This document shows positions 37,688-44,820 of a DNA stretch of 64,000 bases, in pieces. Below the pieces are notes generated by a model. It was not told the DNA's origin. It searched no databases and saw nothing but the letters and a program-made list of their open reading frames with translations. Numbering within the stretch: position 1 is the stretch's first letter; each line of letters starts with the position of its first letter. The DNA comes from CAWAHD01 sp963781785 (GTDB taxonomy: Bacteria; Planctomycetota; Planctomycetia; Isosphaerales; Isosphaeraceae), in contig CAWAHD010000002.1 in the NCBI GenBank assembly GCA_963781785.1, positions 1,736,001 through 1,800,000 on the forward strand, written 5' to 3'. The position numbers and the translations under genes were made by a program.

Positions 37688-38146
37688 ATGACCATGAGCC
37701 AGGAAGAACGACGATCACTGGACGACCAGCTCGAGCGTCTCGCCACCACTTTGTCCACTCTATCCGCAACCGACTGGTCTCAGGTTTGGGCGTCAGATCG
37801 GACCCGTCAGTTATTCGAACAGATTGTCGATGTTCTGGGGATTGATGCCGAGATCCTCCAGCAGTTTGGGCTCTTCACGATCGAACAGGCTTATACGAAG
37901 ATCTGCGACCTGCTCCAGGAAAACAAGATTCCCCGGCTCAAGACCTTTAACCATTGCGGTCACGACCATGAGTACCACGCCCTCCAGTGCAACATAAGGT
38001 GCCCCATCTGCAAGACCTACCATGCGAAAACACGGGGCTTTCTGGCTGACGATGAGATCGAAGATGTGGCCTGCCTGGTCCTGCGCTGGCTCAAGATCGA
38101 TCCCAAAACGATTCCCGATTGGAATGCCGCGTGCGACCGGTTCTAA
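37688..38146 (+). CDS. Hypothetical protein with Cys/His cluster
   Basis: A 152-residue soluble protein, not recognised. It starts MTMSQEERRSLDDQLERL at ATG 37688 and is helical for the first 85 residues. The C-terminal half carries NHCGHDHEYHALQCNIRCPI followed by CKTYH, a dense set of four Cys and five His that could form a zinc site (C-x11-C-x3-C-x2-C spacing), then an acidic-hydrophobic helix (DDEIEDVACLVLRWLKI). No homologous family comes to mind. It is divergent from the Phd/VapC pair with 170 bases between them. A regulatory or nucleic-acid-binding role is possible but unsupported. Confidence 0.5.
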   Translation: MTMSQEERRSLDDQLERLATTLSTLSATDWSQVWASDRTRQLFEQIVDVLGIDAEILQQFGLFTIEQAYTKICDLLQENKIPRLKTFNHCGHDHEYHALQCNIRCPICKTYHAKTRGFLADDEIEDVACLVLRWLKIDPKTIPDWNAACDRF

Positions 38147-38446
38147 TCCCTCCAGATTCAGGCGGCGCATTTTCGTTGAGCACCGGATAGTAGATCGGCT
38201 GCTCCGGCATGTGGGGCGGGAAGCTGGTCTCGCCACGACGACTCGAACGAAGTGACCAGCCCCTCGACCACGGGACCAGGAACCGGAAGCGCGACCGATC
38301 GACCCCGAATGTGCCCCGTACGGGCGTTCAAACTCGCAGGGACATCCACGTCAAACCTGGCGAGACACTCGACCCGGGTGATATCCTGATCGAGGAGCGT
38401 TCGGGATGAGACCGTGAATTGCTCGAAGCTTCGAGGAGAATCGCGC
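38147..38446 (-). pseudogene. Probable gene remnant on the minus strand
   Basis: Between the Cys/His protein and the hydrolase the plus strand holds nothing, but the minus strand from about 38415 to 38150 reads DITRVECLARFDVDVPASLN, ARTGHIRGRSVALPVPGPVV and EGLVTSFESSWRDQLP in one frame, then PPHMPEQPIYYPVLNENAPP in another. Both pieces look like real protein sequence and join naturally at about 38210-38225 with a one-base shift. No start codon or upstream domain is present because the region runs into the hydrolase gene. I could not assign a family. It is best seen as a truncated, frameshifted relic of about 85 residues. Confidence 0.3.
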
Positions 38447-39376
38447 ATGAATCGACTTCGGCTGTTCGCAACATGCATGGGACTGGTGATCCTGCTGCTA
38501 AGCTTCGGACTCTGCCAGCGGTCACCTGCTGATGGGGAAATCTGGCCGGCCACCGAATCGATCGCGCTGGCGCTCGCATCCGACACTGCCATCCTTTGCA
38601 ACGTCGGAATCGCCCGCGGGGCACAGACCGAAGCCAAGATTCAGCGGAAAGCGGAGAAGAACGCGTTAGCCGACGTGGCGGACATTCCCTCGCAGGAACG
38701 CCAGGCCGCCGGTGACGCCAGCAAGCGCTACTTTCTCATCGGCCCCAAGAAGCAGTCCAAGCAGCCCGCGGAAGGTTACGGTCTTCTTGTCATCATGCCG
38801 GGCGGCGACGGCAGTGCGCAATTCCATCCGTTCGTAAAACGGATCTACAAGAATGCGTTGTCCGACCGGTATCTCGCGGCTCAGCCCATCGCCGTCAAGT
38901 GGACTCCCGACCAGAAGATCGTCTGGCCGACGAAGACGACTCCCGTCGCCCTTATGAAGTTTGGCACCGAGGAATTTGTCGAAGCCGTGATCGGGGATGT
39001 GGCGAAGAAATACAAGATCGACCGCACGAGAATCTTTACTCTCTCCTGGTCGTCGAGCGGCCCGGCCGCGTATGCCGTCTCTTTGCAAGACAAGCGCAGC
39101 GTCACGGGATCGTTCATCGCCATGTCGGTTTTTAAACCATCGCTCTTGCCCCCGCTGAAACAGGCCAAGGGCCACGCCTATTACCTCTGCCACTCACAGC
39201 AAGACCGCGTGTGCCCGTTTCGCATGGCTGAGCAGGCCAAAAACAGCTTGGCGGAAAACGGGGCCAAGGTTCGTCTGGAGACCTATCCGGGCGGCCACGG
39301 CTGGAGAGGAAACATTTACCACGACATTCGCAGCGGCATTGAGTGGCTGGAGAAGAATCCGGGGAAAGCGGAATAA
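38447..39376 (+). CDS. Exported alpha/beta hydrolase (esterase-like)
   Basis: A 309-residue exported hydrolase. MNRLRLFATCMGLVILLLSF is a signal peptide; the ATG at 38447 has GAGGAGAA at 38432-38439. The core reads GYGLLVIMPGGDGSAQFHPF (oxyanion strand), RIFTLSWSSSGPAAYAVSL (nucleophile elbow, S-W-S-S-S-G in place of the common GxSxG), HSQQDRVCPF (acid) and ETYPGGHGWRG (catalytic His). This matches feruloyl/acetyl-xylan esterase and PHB-depolymerase-like enzymes or lysophospholipase-type carboxylesterases; substrate unknown. The stop codon lies at the edge of a palindromic repeat that probably ends transcription from both sides. Confidence 0.75.
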   Translation: MNRLRLFATCMGLVILLLSFGLCQRSPADGEIWPATESIALALASDTAILCNVGIARGAQTEAKIQRKAEKNALADVADIPSQERQAAGDASKRYFLIGPKKQSKQPAEGYGLLVIMPGGDGSAQFHPFVKRIYKNALSDRYLAAQPIAVKWTPDQKIVWPTKTTPVALMKFGTEEFVEAVIGDVAKKYKIDRTRIFTLSWSSSGPAAYAVSLQDKRSVTGSFIAMSVFKPSLLPPLKQAKGHAYYLCHSQQDRVCPFRMAEQAKNSLAENGAKVRLETYPGGHGWRGNIYHDIRSGIEWLEKNPGKAE

Positions 39377-39422
39377 TTGGTGCCGGCTCGTTTTTCCTCG
39401 AAAAATGAACTGACACCAATTA
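39374..39422. repeat. Palindromic intergenic repeat, full copy (possible bidirectional terminator)
   Basis: A 49-base imperfect palindrome. The left arm 39374-39395 starts TAATTGGTG and ends GTTTTTC; the right arm 39401-39422 is its inverse, starting GAAAAA and ending CACCAATTA; about 17 of 22 positions pair around a five-base loop. It sits exactly between two convergent genes (hydrolase stop at 39376, conserved hypothetical end at 39507), so it could terminate both. A second, degenerate copy lies at 41441-41485, showing that it is a dispersed element rather than a gene-specific terminator. Confidence 0.75.
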
Positions 39423-39506
39423 ACACGAAGCCGATGGTGAACCCGCCAGAGAGCAATCGCCGAAATAGCCACAGCGATCATCATGTGCCGCAGCGAGACA
39501 ATCGTG

Positions 39507-40964
39507 CTATCCGGGCGGTTGTCCTCGGGCTTTGCGATCCCAGAGGCGGTAACCGACGTCGTACCCCGGCTGGTCCTGGACCTGCATCTTGAGCAGGCCG
39601 CCGTTGTCGAGCTGGTCCGGGCCCGTAGAGTACACCGCCACGCCAGCCGGAAGTTGTCTCAGAATCAACTCTTGTCCGGTGAACGGATCGGCCGCCGGTT
39701 CAGCAAGGAACCGGGGAATCAGTGTTCCGACCGAGTCTGGCCACCGCCCGTGCACCAAACGGTACCTCTCAGCGGCCACCATGACGCGACCCACTGTCAG
39801 AAGCGTTCTGACGCGGAGGAAGTTCAAACCCGCCGCTGCATAGGACGACGATAAGCCTTCGGCAACAACGCGGAAGACCCTGCCCGCCGTGTCTCTGCGA
39901 GACTTCCAATCGGACTCGAATTGCTCCCAGAGCAATGCTTGCTCCCAGGATGGCTGACGCGCAATAGCCACCGCGCGATTCATCGACTCCAGAAGAACCG
40001 CCTCGTTGTCTCTGATAAAGATTCTCGGGAAGGTGATGAACTTCGAAGTTCGCAGGCGGGCTTCGCGGTCCTGGCGGGGCCAGTCATCGAGTTTGATTGC
40101 TCCCACAGCCAACCGCTCGAATGTGTCGTATGCAGTGGCTCGGTCACCGCGTAAGGCGATGAGCAGAAGAGGCTCCTGCGATTCTCGATCCAGGCACTCC
40201 TGGACCCTTGCGAGCGCCGCGTCGGACGCCAGCCCCTGGGCAAGGGCTCGCTGCACGGTGTGGACGCCAGCGCTTTCCGCCTCAGCCCGGACAAGCTGCG
40301 AGATCAAGATCGGCTCGTCACCAATCGACCTCCCCGCGCTCACGATCGCACAGCACGCCTCCAATGCTCCGTCAATGTCGTTCCGCTGAATGCGATCGAT
40401 TGCTTCGAGTTGAAGCAGGCGAACGACCTGGCGCAGGTTCTGCGAATGGACCGTCGGCTCCTCGATGTATCGGAATCCGGAGGGGATCTCATATCGACCG
40501 TAGGGCATGCGTGCCAGCTCGAGGGCCAGTGAACGGGCTGGTTTCAAGTCCTCCAAATCCTGGTGCAACTGTGTACCTTCGCGCTCGGAGAGCCTGCGAA
40601 CAGGGTCGAGACGGTAGGCTCGGCTGGAAAGCTCGAAGAGCCTTTGGGTTGCTGGTGTGCCATTCTCAGACGTTTTGGCCATCCAGTTGTGGGGCAACTG
40701 ATCGAGCACCATTCGAACCTGCACGGCGGCGTTTTCGGCGCCCGGCACCGGCGCCCTGTTCGCCCACACGTCGGCCAGCCGCCAGCCGGGATCGGTCCAG
40801 TTGGCTTCGGCGACAGCTTGCTTGACCGCTTGTCCCGCCGAACCATCCAGGAAAATCCAGACTCCGACGAGCGCCCAAGTCGACGCAAGACCGGTGATTG
40901 TCCAGACCCATCGCATCGGGATGCGACGGGCGCGCGAAGTCGTTTCGAGGAAGCGACCGCTCAT
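39507..40964 (-). CDS. Conserved planctomycete hypothetical protein, membrane-anchored
   Basis: A 485-residue protein with one N-terminal membrane segment (VWTITGLASTWALVGVWIFL) after a short basic stretch, so most of it probably faces outward. The rest is largely helical (LRQVVRLLQLEAIDRIQRND and similar). The C-terminal 90 residues contain AAERYRLVHGRWPDSVGTLI, PRFLAEPAADPFTGQELILR and GVAVYSTGPDQLDNGG, which recur in planctomycete proteins and resemble the C-terminal part of pseudopilin/DUF1559-type sequences. Function unknown. The ATG at 40964 was chosen because it directly precedes the membrane segment and has GAGG upstream; the open frame runs to 41105 without such support. Confidence 0.6.
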   Translation of the reverse strand: MSGRFLETTSRARRIPMRWVWTITGLASTWALVGVWIFLDGSAGQAVKQAVAEANWTDPGWRLADVWANRAPVPGAENAAVQVRMVLDQLPHNWMAKTSENGTPATQRLFELSSRAYRLDPVRRLSEREGTQLHQDLEDLKPARSLALELARMPYGRYEIPSGFRYIEEPTVHSQNLRQVVRLLQLEAIDRIQRNDIDGALEACCAIVSAGRSIGDEPILISQLVRAEAESAGVHTVQRALAQGLASDAALARVQECLDRESQEPLLLIALRGDRATAYDTFERLAVGAIKLDDWPRQDREARLRTSKFITFPRIFIRDNEAVLLESMNRAVAIARQPSWEQALLWEQFESDWKSRRDTAGRVFRVVAEGLSSSYAAAGLNFLRVRTLLTVGRVMVAAERYRLVHGRWPDSVGTLIPRFLAEPAADPFTGQELILRQLPAGVAVYSTGPDQLDNGGLLKMQVQDQPGYDVGYRLWDRKARGQPPG

Positions 40965-41112
40965 CGGAGCATCGGACCTCGGCGGATGGGATAACTGGAC
41001 ACACTCACGAGTGTTGTGCACTTGGTCAATCATAGAGCATCGCCTAGCGGGAGAGCCACAGCATCGAGCGACGACGAATTGTTCCATTCGACGGTAACAT
41101 TTCATTCATGAT

Positions 41113-41427
41113 TCAGGCTTTACGGATGATCCGGCGCCCGATCGCCTTCGCCGCGAATACGAGAACCGCGATGAACCCGACCAACACTCCCACGACAACG
41201 GCCAGCACGAGCCCCAAGATCGCCCAAAAGGCGGGCGAATCGGACCAGAACGTATACGGACCGATTTCGATGAATGCGTCGTGGACATCGCGTGCTTGAC
41301 TCCGCAAGAGCCAGGCGAAGCAACCGAAGATCAATCCAGCGACCACCACCGAGGCCAGCATCCACCGAATTGTGAACTGCACGCGAGGCCGCCTCGATGC
41401 TCCGCCGTCGATCGTCGTGTTCCGCAT
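41113..41427 (-). CDS. Small two-helix membrane protein
   Basis: A 104-residue protein. RPRVQFTIRWMLASVVVAGLIFGCFAWLL opens with the FTIRWM phrase common to short planctomycete membrane proteins and forms the first helix; a second helix is FWAILGLVLAVVVGVLVGFIAVLVF, followed by a basic tail (KAIGRRIIRKA). About 35 residues lie between the helices. Nothing indicates a function. It is just upstream of the 485-residue hypothetical on the same strand (distance about 150 bases), so the two may be cotranscribed. Confidence 0.5.
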   Translation of the reverse strand: MRNTTIDGGASRRPRVQFTIRWMLASVVVAGLIFGCFAWLLRSQARDVHDAFIEIGPYTFWSDSPAFWAILGLVLAVVVGVLVGFIAVLVFAAKAIGRRIIRKA

Positions 41428-41440
41428 GAATGATTCGGGA

Positions 41441-41485
41441 GAATAATTGGTGTCAGTTCACTCTTCGACGAAATGTGCCACCTGT
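41441..41485. repeat. Degenerate second copy of the palindromic intergenic repeat
   Basis: GAATAATTGGTG (41441-41452) is identical to 39371-39382, and the following TCAGTTCA (41453-41460) equals the inverse of the right arm of the full copy. The second arm has decayed (TTCGACGAAATGTGCCAC), so the hairpin is much weaker than at 39374-39422. It lies upstream of the small membrane protein and about 50 bases beyond the 3' end of the next minus-strand gene. Confidence 0.65.
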
Positions 41486-41531
41486 GACTCTCAAGAATGA
41501 ACCGGCCTGTGACCAATACGGCACGTAGTCG

Positions 41532-41921
41532 TCATTCGCGTAGACTATTCCGACATCCAACACACACGGGCCCACACGGCAGGACTGCAATCGTCGAGAT
41601 GATCAGGAGCTTGCCGCCCGACAACAGGAGCCCAATCGCGCACCATTGGTCCGATGCGAGCACCTCGGCGACGATCGTGCCAGAGCACTGCTTGCCGAGT
41701 CGCTTATCGATCGCGACCAGTCGCTGAGCCCTCGGATCGAGTCGCCGGATCGGCTCGACGACGCCGTAATCCACGCCCTGAAATTCAAAGAAAATTCCGT
41801 CCGTCAGTTCAACGAAGACCGTACAGCCGGCGTAACCTTCGTCATCTTCATTCCACTCAGATCTGTAGACACGACGAACGGTCTTGCCGACGATGTCCGA
41901 TCGACGGAGGACTTGATTCAT
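41532..41921 (-). CDS. Hypothetical protein
   Basis: A 129-residue protein, not recognised. It begins MNQVLRRSDIVGKTVRRVYR at 41921 with GGAGA about eight bases upstream. The sequence alternates short strands (GCTVFVELTDGIFFEFQG, VDYGVVEPIRRLD) with one helix, then a hydrophobic stretch GLLLSGGKLLIISTIAVLPC and a Cys-containing tail (CGPVCVGC). The layout suggests a small beta-rich domain. Possible ligand or partner unknown; neighbours give no hint. Confidence 0.4.
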   Translation of the reverse strand: MNQVLRRSDIVGKTVRRVYRSEWNEDDEGYAGCTVFVELTDGIFFEFQGVDYGVVEPIRRLDPRAQRLVAIDKRLGKQCSGTIVAEVLASDQWCAIGLLLSGGKLLIISTIAVLPCGPVCVGCRNSLRE

Positions 41922-42043
41922 AAGATGTCTCCAACGCGACGCGCGATCGGGGGCCATTCTCTCCGCTTGGCCATCAAATCGAAGAGGGGGCTATCGACAG
42001 CATAACAGTTTCTACGGTTGTTTGAGCAGCACAGAACACTCGG

Positions 42044-42622
42044 TCACGGGCTCTGTGCGGCCCTGACCATCGCCGCCGCCGATTCTCTGCGGAATCGTTT
42101 CTGGACCCGGCGCATGGACCAGTATCCGAGGCGGCTCAGGAACTGGTGCGGCCGTGAAAAGGCCAGGATGTCGTACCAGACCTCACCGCTTGTTTGATCC
42201 CACTCGACCAGAAACCTCTCCTCGCCGGTCGCCGCATGATCCGGGAGCGTACCGTAGGCGAATCCGAACCGGCGGACTGGTCCGTTTTCGTCGATCACCT
42301 CGATGATCCGGCAGGCATTCAGCGACCACAGGCCGATTGGACGGGCAATCACGGCCACGACTTCGCCAGTGCAGATTCGTGTCTGAGGCGAGTGGACCTC
42401 CACCCAGCCCAGGTGAAATTGCTCCCAGCGCTCCAGGGCAGCCCTGCCTCTCGCGAAAACCTCATCGCCTTCGCCCAGCTTGACCCGGGTGTGGTCCACC
42501 GCGTAACCCGCCGGAGGGACGGAAGCCGTAGCACCGACCGCCGTGTAGGTGAAGCCCAGCTTCGACTGCACTGCCAGGAACTTACGGATCGTCTCGGTCG
42601 AAGGTCTGCGCAACGAAAGCAT
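42044..42622 (-). CDS. DUF1990 family protein
   Basis: A 192-residue protein of the DUF1990 family. It begins with MLSLRRPSTETIRKFLAVQS (a helix), then FTYTAVGATASVPPAGYAVD, RVKLGEGDEVFARGRAALER and WEQFHLGWVEVHSPQTRICT, and later RRFGFAYGTLPDHAATGEER and FLVEWDQTSGEVWYDILAFS, which is the characteristic series G-Y-x-VDH, LG.G...F..A..AL..W..F, and YGTL..H...GEE.F.V. The C-terminal RPHQFLSRLGYWSMRRVQKRF is also typical. Members are small alpha/beta proteins related in fold to SRPBCC-type ligand-binding domains; no activity is established. Confidence 0.75.
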   Translation of the reverse strand: MLSLRRPSTETIRKFLAVQSKLGFTYTAVGATASVPPAGYAVDHTRVKLGEGDEVFARGRAALERWEQFHLGWVEVHSPQTRICTGEVVAVIARPIGLWSLNACRIIEVIDENGPVRRFGFAYGTLPDHAATGEERFLVEWDQTSGEVWYDILAFSRPHQFLSRLGYWSMRRVQKRFRRESAAAMVRAAQSP

Positions 42623-42639
42623 CCGACTGTCCTCGGTCG

Positions 42640-42903
42640 ATCACGAGATATCATCCGCTCGGACAACCAAGACAGTTTATGGCAGCCGCATGTCATGCGG
42701 AAATGCGGCTCGGTGAACAGCACGGGCTCGGCAGCTCGGCAGAGGTCCTGGCTCGCCAGGTTCGTCTGCACCTGCACCGGGGCATCGGTTACCTGGCCGC
42801 TCCGCAGTCGATACGCTCGATCAGCGATCTGATACGATTGGCCACGGAGCAGGATGCCGTCGACCCGTAACAGCCCCCGTCGGATTTCGTCGAGATGCGA
42901 CAT
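42640..42903 (-). CDS. Possible short hypothetical gene
   Basis: In the gap between DUF1990 and the LigD-like gene the minus strand is open from ATG 42903 (MSHLDEIRRGLLRVDGILLR, then GQSYQIADRAYRLRSGQVTD and VQVQTNLASQDLCRAAEPVL). Third codon positions are strongly G/C-rich, as in the real genes here, and the residue pattern looks like a strand-helix domain. However the frame runs on into the DUF1990 gene in another phase and ends at 42349, so the 3' end is not natural. It starts back to back with the LigD-like gene. It may be a truncated gene or a chance open frame. Confidence 0.3.
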
Positions 42904-43300
42904 GAGCCATAGCCACCCTGCCGGCGCCCGGTTTGTTGTTCAATTACATCGAGCGAGGTCCTTGCATTACGACTTCAGGCTGGAAAGAGACGGCGTGTTC
43001 AAGAGCTGGGCCGTACCCAAGGGAATCCCGGAAGAAGTCGGCCCGCGCCATCTGGCCGTGCAAGTTCCCGATCACGCGCTCGAATATGGCTCATTCTCGG
43101 GAACCATCCCGGAGGGCGAGTACGGGGCGGGCACCGTGGAGATCTGGGATGAGGGCACCTACGAGCTGCTCGAATGGAGCGACACGGCAATCGGATTTAT
43201 CCTGCACGGCCGCCGGTTACAAGGCAGCTATTCGCTCATCCGCTTCCAGCGTAAAGGTCCGCGGGATTGGCTCGTGTTTCGTCGACGAGGTGAGACGTAG
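42902..43300 (+). CDS. Stand-alone LigD-type 3'-phosphoesterase domain
   Basis: A 132-residue protein equal to the phosphoesterase (PE) domain of bacterial DNA ligase D, without the ligase or polymerase domains. The Mn-dependent active site phrase VVQLHRARSLHYDFRLERDG carries the catalytic His and Asp, and HALEYGSFSGTIPEGEYGAG, GTVEIWDEGTYEL and the last strand DWLVFRR complete the fold. In LigD this domain removes 3' ribonucleotides or phosphates from broken ends during non-homologous end joining. No ku or ligase gene is in the window. Single-domain PE proteins are known in several bacteria and archaea. The ATG at 42902 is preceded by GTCGAGATGCG, a weak ribosome site. Confidence 0.85.
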   Translation: MSHSHPAGARFVVQLHRARSLHYDFRLERDGVFKSWAVPKGIPEEVGPRHLAVQVPDHALEYGSFSGTIPEGEYGAGTVEIWDEGTYELLEWSDTAIGFILHGRRLQGSYSLIRFQRKGPRDWLVFRRRGET

Positions 43301-44541
43301 CGGACGTAAGGGTTCTTGACCGGAGTGCCACATCTGACTCCCGCCCTACGCCATGCGCCGGCCATTCGGACCGCTGTCAATACGCGTTGAACAGAATCAA
43401 GCCAAGGCAACGAAGAGCGAGATGGCAGCCTGATGCAGCAGCGCAACAGGGCACGCAAAATCAGAATGTCGGCGAGAACGGCCTCGCGGCCCCGACCCAG
43501 AGGGCGATCGGTGAAAAGGGCCTGAGTCGTATCCAACTTCCGGATTCTCTGGCCTCCTGCTTTGCTGTGTTCCTTATTCAATACCCACCCCTACCCCTCA
43601 GCGAATTCGCTTGGGGTGGGCCAAGCCAGAACTGTCTCAGCACTCTCCGAACTCGAACGCTGTTAGGCGGCCTAGCCGTGTGCAATGCCTCGCAATGCAA
43701 GCGGCGCCTCAGCTCTGGTCCTCAGTCGGAGATATGTCCCGATAAGGAGGCATCGCCAAGGCGCTGACTCGCCCAACTCTACCACATGGCGGGCGGGGGA
43801 TGGGCATCTTGCCCGTCAGCATCCGGGGCGGCACGTCGTTTTTGGAGGCCGACGAACCTCCTTCGTTTGGCAAAACCGGCAAATCCCCCACACTGTCGCG
43901 CATTCCAGCCAGAATTCCTGCCGCTTTTGCGCCCGCAAAGCAACTGGAAGACTGGCAGAGTCGCGCGCCTTGCGTCCAAGGACGTGCCGGACGACCCAGC
44001 AAGACACGCGATGGCGAAGGAATTGGCAGGCTGCTGGCGCAAACGCACCAATTCTCTGCCCTGTCAAGGGCATGCTGCCCAGCCTGGGCCCCGGGCTGAG
44101 AACCGTGACCGGGGCCAAACGGAGACTCTGTGAAAAAATGGCCACCGCGTGCCGATCGGTACAATCTCCCAAGAACCTCGCAGAGGAGCAACTGCGTGCG
44201 CAGCGCGATGCGCGCAATCCCTCCCTCTCCCTCGGGACACCCGCCGTCGTCGTCGTCGGACTACTGATCATTTGCTCGAAACACGCCAAAAAGTTGCCAA
44301 TTCTGGACATTTTGCGACACCCAAAAAGTTCCTCTCTCGAGCACGAAAATCCATGTCAAAATTGCAGTTGCGCCGAGTGCACCTATCGACGCATGGCCGT
44401 GCGCCATCGATCGCGAGTGCGACACTCTTTTTGCAGGTCGGTTTTTCGTGTTCGATCGTCCATTTTCGGCGCGCGATTCCGCTCTGTCTCTTCCCTTCAA
44501 AAAAGTGCCCTTCCTTTCTTTCTCAAGGCGACAATGGGAAC
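43301..44541. other. Gene-free stretch with hairpins
   Basis: No open frame here resembles a protein; frames on both strands overlap and have patchy composition. Two structured elements stand out. At about 43583-43620 a strong hairpin is formed by CCCACCCC/GGGGTGGG outside and the 12-base palindrome AGCGAATTCGCT inside. At 43802-43814 the short palindrome GGGCATCTTGCCC occurs; this phrase is familiar from intergenic repeats of planctomycetes and is often mistranslated as MGILPVS. The first hairpin could terminate transcription from the LigD-like gene. The rest (about 43830-44540) has no recognisable feature. Confidence 0.45.
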
Positions 44542-44811
44542 GTGATCTGGTTTGATCATCACACGTTCGGCCACAAACCGGCCCCCGTCCCGATTCCTGG
44601 AAGGCATCGCCGATGTCCCGAGCGAACACCCGAGCGAGCCCAGCGGAACGCCGCCCTCAGGGCCGATAGCCTCTCCTTTGACGACACCCACGAGGGCGAG
44701 CTGCTCAGACGCTACGAAACGGCTAACAGCCGGTCGATGCTCCGGTCGATCAGTGAATTCCTGAAGGTGTTGACGACGGGTGAGTTGGCGTGCCACCAGG
44801 GCCGGCGGCCT
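44542..44811 (+). CDS. Possible small uncharacterised ORF
   Basis: From a GTG at 44542 the plus strand reads GRHRRCPERTPERAQRNAAL followed by RADSLSFDDTHEGELLRRYE and TANSRSMLRSISEFLKVLTT, a charged helical segment that looks protein-like and resembles the C-terminal helices of short planctomycete proteins of unknown function. The frame stays open into the antisense of pabC, so its natural end is unclear; I place it near 44811 where the resemblance stops. No ribosome site is obvious. Low confidence. Confidence 0.25.
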
Positions 44812-44820
44812 CGACCACCG

